Positions 1 through 5,531 of a stretch of DNA of 5,889 nucleotides are shown piece after piece. The position numbers were made by a program, and so were the translations under genes. Position 1 is the stretch's first letter. The number at the start of each line of letters is the position of its first letter. The stretch is from an uncultured Pseudorhodobacter sp. (GTDB lineage: Bacteria > Pseudomonadota > Alphaproteobacteria > Rhodobacterales > Rhodobacteraceae). The stretch spans positions 1 through 5,889 of the forward strand of contig CAMFIX010000215.1 of assembly GCA_945952425.1 (NCBI GenBank), written 5' to 3'. The notes beneath the pieces are model-generated. The model did not search any database. It saw nothing but the letters and a program-made list of their open reading frames with translations, and was not told where the DNA came from.

Positions 1-270
1 GGATAGCCCTCTGCCGCGAAGTCGGCGGAACGCGCAACCAAGCCGCCCCATGCCAACAGTCAGCAGAGCCGCCCCCAAAAACCTCACACAATCGGCAGCC
101 CTCCAAACCCCGACCGCCAACTCCGCTTGTCCGCCCTTTCCCCAAAGTCGGCAGGACCACCTCCCCCGAAAAGCCCCCCAAGACCCGCAGTCAGCCGAAC
201 CCGACCCCCGCACCATCCCCCCTTCCCCCCATCTCTTGCGCCCCCTACTCTCCCCCCAAAGGAGACCCAA
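1..270 (+). other. C-rich noncoding leader upstream of the GGT-family gene
   Basis: I find no convincing gene here. Open frames cross the stretch on both strands, but their translations are low-complexity Pro/Arg/Ser-rich sequence with no recognisable domain, and they are continuous with frame shadows of the downstream gene. From about base 100 to 257 the plus strand is strongly C-rich and G-poor, with several runs of five or six C. This would give a poorly structured pyrimidine-rich RNA. I could not assign a promoter with any confidence. An in-frame TAG at 4-6 could end a gene lying to the left, but too little is present to tell. Confidence 0.6.
258..265 (+). promoter_or_regulatory. Ribosome binding site of the GGT-family gene
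   Basis: AAAGGAGA lies five bases before the ATG at 271. It is the only strong Shine-Dalgarno match in the leader. It decides the start: the longer open frame beginning at 127 has no such site and would add a Pro-rich extension. Confidence 0.85.
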
Positions 271-1839
271 ATGCGCGACTTCCACCTTCCCGGACGCTCC
301 GCCGTCTTTGCCGCCAATGGCATGGCCGCCACTTCGCATCCGCTGGCCGCCGCCACCGCCATCGACATCCTCAAGGCCGGGGGCAATGCGGTCGACGCCG
401 CCATCGGCGCCGCGGTGCTTCTCGGGATCTGCGAGCCGCAGATGACCGGCATCGGCGGCGATTGCTTCGTCCTCTTGAAACCCGCGGGCTCCGAAGAGGT
501 GCTGGCGCTGAACGGCTCCGGCCGCTCCCCCGCCGCCGCCGCCGCGCAAATCCTCCGCGACCAGGGCCACCGGACCGTGCCGATCCGCGGCATCCATGCC
601 GTCACGCTCCCCGGCGCCATCGACACCTTTTGCACCCTCTCCGAAACCCATGGCCGCCTCGGCCTCGCCGCCTCCCTCGCCCCCGCGATCCGCTATGCCG
701 AAGAGGGCGTCCCCGTTGCCCCCCGCGTCGCCTTCGACTGGGCCGACGAGGCCCCTTGCCTGCAAGGCGCCGCCCGCGACCACTTCCTGCCCCTCGGCCG
801 CCCGCCCAAAACCGGCGAGATCTTCCGCGCCCCCGGCCAGGCCGAAGTCCTGCGCCGCATCGCCCGCGACGGCCGAAAAGGCTTTTACGAGGGCGAGGTG
901 GCAGAGGATATGATCGCCTCCTTGCGCGCTCTGGGCGGCCTGCACAGCCACGACGACCTCGCTGCCACCCACGCCACCTGGGGCGCCCCCATCGGCAGCG
1001 ATTATGCCGGCCATGAACTCCTGGAGCATCCGCCGAACGGCCAGGGCGCCACCGCGCTCCTTTTGCTCAACATTCTCAAGCACTTCGACCTCGCCACCCT
1101 GGACCCGTTCGGGCCAGAGCGCGCCCATATCGAGGCCGAGGCCGCCAAGCTGGCCTATGACGCAAGGAACCGATTTATCGCAGAGAAATCGCCGCGGCTG
1201 GATCACATGCTCTCGCCCCAGACGGCCGAGCGCCTTGCAGCTCTCATCGACCCCAAGCGCGTGATGAAGGCCGCGGCCCCCCTTTCCGAGGCCGTCCACC
1301 GCGACACCGTGCTTCTTACCGTCGTCGACCGCGACCGGATGGCGGTTTCCCTCATCTATTCGATCTTCTGGGGCTTCGGCTCCGGCCTTGCCTCCACCAA
1401 ATTCGGCATCGGCTTCCAGAACCGCGGCGCGGGCTTTACCCTGGCGGAGGGCCATCCCAACGAACTGGCCGGCGGAAAGCGCCCGATGCACACGATCATC
1501 CCCGCCATGCTGCGCCATCAGGGCCGTGTCACCATGCCCTTCGGCGTCATGGGCGGCGCCTATCAGCCCTGCGGCCATGCCCGCCTCGTCACCAACCTTC
1601 TGACCTATGGCATGGACCTGCAATCCGCGATGGACGCCCCCCGCTCCTTCGCCGACCAGGGCCTGCAGGTCGAGCGCGGCTATTCCGATGCCACCCGCGC
1701 CGCCCTGTCGGCCATGGGCCATGCGGTGACGATTCCGCAAGAGCCCCTCGGCGGCTCCCAAGCCATCCTGATCGACGAAACCGGCGTCCTGATCGGCGCC
1801 TCCGACCCGAGGAAAGACGGCTGTGCCCTTGGATATTGA
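271..1839 (+). CDS. ggt: Gamma-glutamyltransferase-family proenzyme (YwrD/HpxW-like Ntn hydrolase)
   Basis: A 522-residue protein of the self-cleaving N-terminal-nucleophile GGT family, which hydrolyses or transfers gamma-glutamyl groups or, in relatives such as HpxW, hydrolyses oxamate. Family blocks seen: GGNAVDAA (37-44), EPQMTGIGGDCF (55-66) and GSGRSP, whose Arg85 matches the substrate-binding Arg of GGT. The processing block is DTVLLTVVD. By alignment with E. coli GGT its Thr346 is the cleavage site and nucleophile, giving subunits of about 345 and 177 residues. The C-terminal part has HTIIP (407-411) and FGVMGGAYQP (424-433). HTIIP stands where classical GGT has a Ser-Ser pair. This and the VMGG block point to the YwrD-like subgroup, so the true substrate is open. 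No signal peptide is visible, so it is probably cytoplasmic. First gene of an overlapping three-gene plus-strand cluster, and strongly C-ending in its codon use. Confidence 0.92.
   Translation: MRDFHLPGRSAVFAANGMAATSHPLAAATAIDILKAGGNAVDAAIGAAVLLGICEPQMTGIGGDCFVLLKPAGSEEVLALNGSGRSPAAAAAQILRDQGHRTVPIRGIHAVTLPGAIDTFCTLSETHGRLGLAASLAPAIRYAEEGVPVAPRVAFDWADEAPCLQGAARDHFLPLGRPPKTGEIFRAPGQAEVLRRIARDGRKGFYEGEVAEDMIASLRALGGLHSHDDLAATHATWGAPIGSDYAGHELLEHPPNGQGATALLLLNILKHFDLATLDPFGPERAHIEAEAAKLAYDARNRFIAEKSPRLDHMLSPQTAERLAALIDPKRVMKAAAPLSEAVHRDTVLLTVVDRDRMAVSLIYSIFWGFGSGLASTKFGIGFQNRGAGFTLAEGHPNELAGGKRPMHTIIPAMLRHQGRVTMPFGVMGGAYQPCGHARLVTNLLTYGMDLQSAMDAPRSFADQGLQVERGYSDATRAALSAMGHAVTIPQEPLGGSQAILIDETGVLIGASDPRKDGCALGY
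1809..1816 (+). promoter_or_regulatory. Ribosome binding site for the GTG-started fRMsr gene
   Basis: GAGGAAAG sits six bases before the GTG at 1823, inside the last codons of the GGT-family gene. It supports the GTG start and implies translation coupled to the upstream gene. Confidence 0.65.
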
Positions 1840-2287
1840 CCGCAACGCGCTGACGCAATCCATCCTCGCCCTCACCGAGGGCGAGACCGACACCGTCGCC
1901 CTCATGGCCACCCTGGTCTGCGAGATCCACCATCACCACCCGTTCTCGGACTGGACCGGCTTTTACCGCGTCGTGGCGCCCGAGCTTCTGAAGATCGGCC
2001 CCTACCAGGGCGGGCATGGCTGCCTTGTCATCCCCTTCTCCCGCGGGGTCTGCGGCGCCTGCGCCCGAAGCGGGCAGATCATGAACGTGCCCGATGTCGA
2101 GGCCTTCCCCGACCATATCGCCTGCTCTTCCACCACCAGGTCCGAGCTGGTTCTGCCGGTCCGGAACGGCAAGGGCACGCTTTTGGGCGTGCTCGACCTC
2201 GACAGCAACACCGAGGCCGCCTTCACCGCCGAGGACGAGGCCTGGCTGGTTCCCCTTCTGGCGCAGGTCTTCCGCGATGCCGTCTGA
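1823..2287 (+). CDS. msrC: Free methionine-(R)-sulfoxide reductase, GAF-domain type (fRMsr)
   Basis: A 154-residue single-GAF-domain protein that reduces free L-methionine-(R)-sulfoxide to methionine in the cytoplasm, usually with thioredoxin as reductant. It is close to E. coli YebR/MsrC in layout: GET near the N-terminus, then DWTGFY (43-48), the IGPYQG block, RGVCG (74-78), DHIAC (97-101), SELVLPV (107-113) and GVLDLDS (122-128). The three redox cysteines of the family are present as Cys67, Cys77 and Cys101, with the same 10- and 24-residue spacing as Cys84/94/118 in E. coli. Cys80 is an additional nearby cysteine. A run of four His (36-39) precedes the GAF core. The GTG start overlaps the GGT-family gene by 17 bp, and the 3' end overlaps the next gene by 11 bp, so this is the middle gene of an operon. 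Confidence 0.94.
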   Translation: MPLDIDRNALTQSILALTEGETDTVALMATLVCEIHHHHPFSDWTGFYRVVAPELLKIGPYQGGHGCLVIPFSRGVCGACARSGQIMNVPDVEAFPDHIACSSTTRSELVLPVRNGKGTLLGVLDLDSNTEAAFTAEDEAWLVPLLAQVFRDAV

Positions 2288-3050
2288 GGTGCATTCCGGC
2301 GCCTGCCTCTGCGGCGGGGTGCAGTTCACCGCGCTGGGGCCGCTGCGCCCGGTGATCGCCTGCCACTGCACGCAATGCCGCAAGCAATCGGGCCATGTCT
2401 GGGCGGCGACCTCGGTGCCCGCGACGCATCTGCACATGCAGAAGATGGAGACGCTGCGCTGGTATTCCGCCACCGACCACGCCCGGCGCGGCTTTTGCAG
2501 CGGCTGCGGGGCCTTCCTCTTCTGGCGCGCGACGGGCAGCCCCGACATCTCTATCGCCGCGGGCGCGCTGGAGGGGCCGACGGGTCTGACCATCGCCGAG
2601 GACTGGTATCTCGACGATGCGGGCGATTATTACACGACGCCCCGACTTGCCGACGAGGTGCAGGGCGCCTGCCTCTGCGGCGCCAACCGTTTTACCGTGC
2701 CCCATGCGATGGGGCCGGTCTGGGCCTGCCATTGCACCCAGTGCCGCAAGACCTCCGGCCATTATTCGGCGAGTTTCGACGCCGAGGCGATCACCTGGCA
2801 CGCCCGCGCCAGCGCCACCCATACCGGCCCGAACGGCGGGGTGCGCGAATTCTGCCTGACCTGCGGCTCTGGCCTGACCTTCACCAAGGAAGGCGTCACC
2901 TCCGTCGAGGCCGGGGTTTGCGAGAATCCCACGGGCGGGCACCTTTATGCCCATGTTTTCGTGGGAGAAAAGGGCGATTATTACCAGATCGCCGATGGCC
3001 TGCCTCAGAGCCTGGCTGACGATATCGCGACCGAGGGCACCCAGGCGTAG
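2277..3050 (+). CDS. Tandem GFA/CENP-V-domain zinc protein (two GFA domains)
   Basis: A 257-residue protein made of two copies of the GFA fold, named after glutathione-dependent formaldehyde-activating enzyme; most members have no proven activity. Domain 1 spans about 5-120 with candidate zinc cysteines 10, 12, 29, 31, 34, 74 and 77. Domain 2 spans about 128-240 with cysteines 132, 134, 151, 153, 156, 193 and 196. The two sets share the spacing CxC, then CHCTQC, then CxxC, and sit 122 residues apart. Each copy ends in a GDYY block. Most GFA proteins are single-domain and about half this length. The ATG at 2277 overlaps the fRMsr stop by 11 bp and has only a weak AGG upstream; a GTG at 2289 is the alternative start. 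No signal peptide or membrane segment is seen. The substrate is unknown. The 3' end overlaps the convergent VOC gene. Confidence 0.9.
   Translation: MPSEVHSGACLCGGVQFTALGPLRPVIACHCTQCRKQSGHVWAATSVPATHLHMQKMETLRWYSATDHARRGFCSGCGAFLFWRATGSPDISIAAGALEGPTGLTIAEDWYLDDAGDYYTTPRLADEVQGACLCGANRFTVPHAMGPVWACHCTQCRKTSGHYSASFDAEAITWHARASATHTGPNGGVREFCLTCGSGLTFTKEGVTSVEAGVCENPTGGHLYAHVFVGEKGDYYQIADGLPQSLADDIATEGTQA
2298..2682 (+). repeat. Internal duplication of the GFA domain, marked by a 19-bp direct repeat
   Basis: An identical 19-bp sequence, GGCGCCTGCCTCTGCGGCG, occurs at 2298-2316 and 2664-2682, 366 bp (122 codons) apart. It encodes the first CxC zinc knuckle of each GFA domain. A second matching stretch encodes ACHCTQCRK in both copies with only a few base differences. 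The register equals the offset between the two domains, which shows a tandem domain duplication. Confidence 0.85.
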
Positions 3051-3439
3051 CCCTCGGGGCAAAGGACGACGCATTCGCGCAACCCGTGGCCGGGTTTGTC
3101 GGCGGGCTCGGCCAGCAGCAGCGCGCCGTCGCCGACCCGGGCCGCGACCGCGTCCGGGTCGATGCCGTGCAGGCGGATTTCGGCCCCTGCGCCCCGCGGC
3201 CCCGCCTCGGGCAGCAGCGCGTGCAACGGATGGCGCGCAAAGCTGCCGTCGGAATGCAGCTGCAGCACCGCGCCGCCATGGGTGACGATGGCGAAATCCC
3301 GGCTGGTGCGAAAGACCTGCAACCCCATGACCTGCCTGAGGAAACCCACCTCGCGCAGCACATCGCGGCACAGAAGGTTCACGGTGATCCCGCTCAGCGC
3401 CTGCCCGAATTCCTCCGCTTCGACCTTGTCGTAATCCAT
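3005..3439 (-). CDS. Small VOC-superfamily (glyoxalase/bleomycin-resistance fold) protein
   Basis: A 144-residue protein with the beta-alpha-beta-beta-beta pattern of one VOC unit pair: strand ITVNLL (18-23), helix with FLRQVMGL (33-40), strands FAIVTHGG and AVLQLH (49-62), then AEIRLHGID (86-94) and a closing RECVVLCPEGYAWVPS block (121-136). The last block resembles the usual RE...DPDGY ending, with CPEG in place of DPDG. Asn21 stands where many metal-dependent members have a first-strand His or Gln, so a standard glyoxalase I metal site is doubtful. The ATG at 3439 has a GGGAG site about seven bases upstream. The start is divergent from the homocysteine methyltransferase gene. The last 46 bp overlap the 3' end of the GFA gene on the opposite strand. 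The substrate is unknown. Confidence 0.78.
   Translation of the reverse strand: MDYDKVEAEEFGQALSGITVNLLCRDVLREVGFLRQVMGLQVFRTSRDFAIVTHGGAVLQLHSDGSFARHPLHALLPEAGPRGAGAEIRLHGIDPDAVAARVGDGALLLAEPADKPGHGLRECVVLCPEGYAWVPSVAISSARL
3031..3057. terminator. Candidate bidirectional hairpin at the convergent gene ends
   Basis: CCGAGGGC (3031-3038) and GCCCTCGG (3050-3057) form a perfect 8-bp GC-rich stem with an 11-base loop. The stem lies over the GFA stop codon (3048-3050) and inside the last codons of the VOC gene. Its place between two convergent genes suits a terminator for both. No T-run follows on either strand, so it is not a canonical intrinsic terminator, and chance pairing in GC-rich DNA remains possible. 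Confidence 0.4.
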
Positions 3440-3487
3440 CTTGCACTCCCCCCCGCGCCCCCCGATGCTTGGGCAAAGGAGAAGCAA
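3440..3487. promoter_or_regulatory. Divergent 48-bp spacer with facing ribosome binding sites
   Basis: This is the only sequence between the divergent VOC and homocysteine methyltransferase start codons. AAAGGAGA (3475-3482) serves the plus-strand ATG, and GGGAG (complement of about 3445-3451) serves the minus-strand ATG. The two initiation regions resemble each other: GGAGAAGCAA on the plus strand and GGAGTGCAAG on the minus strand. No clear -35/-10 pair fits in the spacer, so at least one promoter should extend into the opposite gene. Confidence 0.55.
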
Positions 3488-4381
3488 ATGTCCATCACAC
3501 TTCTTGACGGCGGCATGGGGCAGGAACTGGTGCACCGCTCGGGCGACACGCCGACGCCGCTTTGGGCGACCCGGGTGATGATCGACCACCCCGGGCTGGT
3601 GAAGGCGATCCACGCCGATTACTTCGCCGCCGGGGCTTCGGTGGCGACCACCAACACCTACAACATCCTGCACGACCGGCTGGAGGGCGTGGGGCTGGAC
3701 CACTATTACCACGCTTTGCACCTGCGGGCCTTGATGGAGGCGCATGAGGCCCGCGCCGAGGCCGGTCGCGGCCTCATCGCGGGCTCGATGGGGCCCCTGG
3801 GCGAGAGCTATCGGCCCGACCTGACCCCGCCCATCGCGATCTCGGCGCCGCTTTACGCCGAAAAGGCCGCGATCCTGGGGCCGCATGTCGACGTGATCCT
3901 GTGCGAGACGATGTCGTCTCTGGAGCTGGCACGGGGCGCGCTGATCGGCGCGCAGGCGGCGGGCAAGCCGGTCTGGCTGTCGGTCTCGGTCGATGATCGC
4001 GATGGGACAAAGCTGCGTTCGGGAGAGCCGATGGCTGGGCTGGCGGAGGTTCTGGCGGCGGCGCCTTGCGCGGCGGTGCTGGCGAATTGCTCGATGCCCG
4101 AGGCGATGGCGGCGGCGATGGGGGTTTTGCGGGGCCTCGGCCTGCCCTTCGGCGCTTATGCCAATGGATTTTCAGAGATTTCCAGCCTGCCGCTCCCCTC
4201 GGACGGCGGCGCGCCCGACTATGTCCACCGCCACGACCTGACGCCCGAACGCTATGCCGATTTCGCGCTGGCCTGGGTGGCGCAAGGGGCGACCCTTGTC
4301 GGCGGCTGCTGCGAGGTGGGCGCCGCCCATATCGCCCATCTGCGCGACCGATTGCTGGCGGCGGGACACAGCATCGCATGA
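3488..4381 (+). CDS. Homocysteine S-methyltransferase family protein (MmuM/BHMT type)
   Basis: A 297-residue zinc methyltransferase that makes methionine from homocysteine using a methyl donor such as S-methylmethionine or betaine; the sequence alone does not settle the donor. Family signatures: LLDGGMGQEL (5-14), near TTNTYN the Thr/Asn block that follows the first barrel strands, GSMGPLGESY, and ILCETMSSLE. The zinc ligands are Cys201 in ANCSMPE and the Cys274-Cys275 pair in GGCCEVG, as in MmuM and BHMT. The length is close to E. coli MmuM (310 residues), with no cobalamin domain. The ATG at 3488 has a strong AAAGGAGA five bases upstream. The stop overlaps the start of rluA as ATGA. Compared with the GGT-family gene, its codons end in G more often. 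Confidence 0.92.
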   Translation: MSITLLDGGMGQELVHRSGDTPTPLWATRVMIDHPGLVKAIHADYFAAGASVATTNTYNILHDRLEGVGLDHYYHALHLRALMEAHEARAEAGRGLIAGSMGPLGESYRPDLTPPIAISAPLYAEKAAILGPHVDVILCETMSSLELARGALIGAQAAGKPVWLSVSVDDRDGTKLRSGEPMAGLAEVLAAAPCAAVLANCSMPEAMAAAMGVLRGLGLPFGAYANGFSEISSLPLPSDGGAPDYVHRHDLTPERYADFALAWVAQGATLVGGCCEVGAAHIAHLRDRLLAAGHSIA

Positions 4382-5025
4382 AGGATTTCGTATACGATCC
4401 TCCTCCAGGCGATCCGGTGATCCTGTACCAGGATGCCGCGATCCTGGTGGTGGACAAGCCTGCCGGGCTCTTGTCGGTGCCCGGCAAGCTGGAGGGCCGC
4501 GAGGATTGCCTGGAGCGGCGGCTGCGCCTGAAATACCCCGGCAGCCTTCTGGTGCACCGGCTGGATTGCGACACCTCGGGCGTGATGATCTTTGCGCGCA
4601 ACAAGGCCGCGCAGGGGTTCCTGGGGCAGGAGTTCGAGCAGCGTCGGGCGAAGAAGACTTATGTCGCAAGGGTTTACGGGGCGCTACAGGGCGAGTCCGG
4701 CCGCGTCGATGCTCCGCTGGGGGCCGACTGGCCGAACCGGCCGCGGCAGATGATCGACCCGGTCAACGGCCGCCCGGCGGTGACCGACTGGCAGGTGATC
4801 GCGCGATCTGACGGCGAAACCCGGGTGCGGCTGTCGCCCCTCACCGGACGCAGCCACCAGTTGCGGGTGCATATGCTCAGCCTCGGCCATCCGATTCTGG
4901 GCGATCCGATCTATGCCGAGGGCTGGCCGGAAGCCCCCCGGCTCATGCTTCATGCCGAGAGTTTGGGGCTGCATCACCCGGTCTCGGGCGAATGGGTCAC
5001 GTTTTCCGCGCAGGTGCCGTTTTAA
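4378..5025 (+). CDS. rluA: RluA-family pseudouridine synthase (23S rRNA U746 / tRNA U32 type)
   Basis: A 215-residue pseudouridine synthase without an S4 domain, close to the 219-residue E. coli RluA. Seen in order: VILYQD and VVDKPAGLLSVPG (14-36), the catalytic motif HRLDCDTSG (60-68) with Asp63 as the nucleophilic Asp, KKTYVARVYG, DWPNRPRQ, GRSHQLRVH (157-165) followed by GHPILGDPIY, and a closing LMLHAESLGLHHP block. The DWPNRP segment and the short length match RluA rather than RluC or RluD, so the likely targets are U746 of 23S rRNA and U32 of some tRNAs; other RluA-family targets are possible. The ATG lies in an ATGA overlap with the methyltransferase stop, which implies translational coupling. 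The TAA stop shares bases with the convergent DUF1643 stop. Confidence 0.93.
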   Translation: MKDFVYDPPPGDPVILYQDAAILVVDKPAGLLSVPGKLEGREDCLERRLRLKYPGSLLVHRLDCDTSGVMIFARNKAAQGFLGQEFEQRRAKKTYVARVYGALQGESGRVDAPLGADWPNRPRQMIDPVNGRPAVTDWQVIARSDGETRVRLSPLTGRSHQLRVHMLSLGHPILGDPIYAEGWPEAPRLMLHAESLGLHHPVSGEWVTFSAQVPF

Positions 5026-5531
5026 GGGGCCCAAAGCTCCGGCTGACGATCGTATCCGATATACAAGGGATGCTTGGGCAGGCCCGCGAGCGAGAGCCCA
5101 AGGTGGTAAAGCGCGTAACCCTCAGCACGCAAAAGCTTTTCCACCTGAGCCCCCCGCCCGAGATGCGCGCCATGCGTCCCCCAGGCCGCCACGATCCGGT
5201 CCGCTCCGGCGGCCATTTGCAGGATCGCCGCGTCGTTTTCGGGGCCCACGGGATCGGCCTGCGCGCGCATGACCGTGGGATCGGTGGCGCGGAAGGCGAA
5301 AATATTGCCGACCGCGAAAGAGCCAAAGCCCAGAGCCCGCGCCCGCCTTTCGCAGCGTTCGACCGTCGGGTCGTTTTGCAGCTCGGTCGCGGTGGAGGGG
5401 TTCAGCATGACGAACAGAACCCGGGGGCCCTCGGAATCCCAAACCCTTTCAAGGCGATAGCGATAGGCTTCGTCGTCGGAATAGACCGCGATGCTGGCCG
5501 CATCGCCCTTCAGATGGCCGCGCTGGATCAT
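5022..5531 (-). CDS. DUF1643 domain protein of unknown function
   Basis: A 169-residue protein whose whole length is a DUF1643 domain. Conserved blocks: FVMLNPSTA (40-48), NDPTVERC (53-60), GNIFAFRATDP (75-85), DPVGPEND (93-100), AAWGTHG (115-121) and PKHPLYI (152-158). No biochemical role is established for the family. The Asn/Asp-rich conserved blocks suggest an enzyme, but that is inference. The ATG at 5531 was chosen because it forms an ATGA overlap with the truB stop. The open frame continues 28 codons upstream to 5615, but that stretch has no domain character and would lie wholly inside truB. No strong Shine-Dalgarno is visible, which fits re-initiation after truB. The TAA stop overlaps the rluA stop by four bases. 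Confidence 0.88.
   Translation of the reverse strand: MIQRGHLKGDAASIAVYSDDEAYRYRLERVWDSEGPRVLFVMLNPSTATELQNDPTVERCERRARALGFGSFAVGNIFAFRATDPTVMRAQADPVGPENDAAILQMAAGADRIVAAWGTHGAHLGRGAQVEKLLRAEGYALYHLGLSLAGLPKHPLYIGYDRQPELWAP

Noticed and set aside
19..158. Repeated AAGTCGGC words at 19-26 and 145-152
   Set aside because: Only eight bases match exactly, with no regular spacing or further copies; likely chance in GC-rich sequence.
127..270. N-terminal extension of the GGT-family protein from an ATG at 127
   Set aside because: The added 48 residues are Pro/Ser-rich with no signal-peptide character or family match, and the strong ribosome binding site lies before the ATG at 271.
50..445. 131-residue plus-strand open frame
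   Set aside because: Low-complexity Pro/Ser/Arg translation that runs into the GGT-family gene in another frame; a GC-rich frame shadow.
84..635. 183-residue minus-strand open frame across the leader
   Set aside because: Antisense to the start of the GGT-family gene, Gly/Ala/Arg-rich, with no domain and no ribosome binding site.
1589..3476. Long minus-strand open frames (334 and 417 residues) antisense to fRMsr and GFA
   Set aside because: Compositionally biased Gly/Arg/Ala translations that mirror well-supported plus-strand genes with catalytic motifs; long antisense frames are expected at this GC content.
3440..3886. Upstream extension of the VOC protein into the methyltransferase gene
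   Set aside because: The extra 149 codons are antisense to the well-supported methyltransferase gene and lack VOC features; the ATG at 3439 has its own ribosome binding site and starts just before the first strand of the fold.
5026..5043. Possible terminator hairpin after rluA (GGGCCC and nearby GCCG/CGGC)
   Set aside because: The pairing is only a short palindrome plus a 4-bp stem with no T-run; not enough to call.
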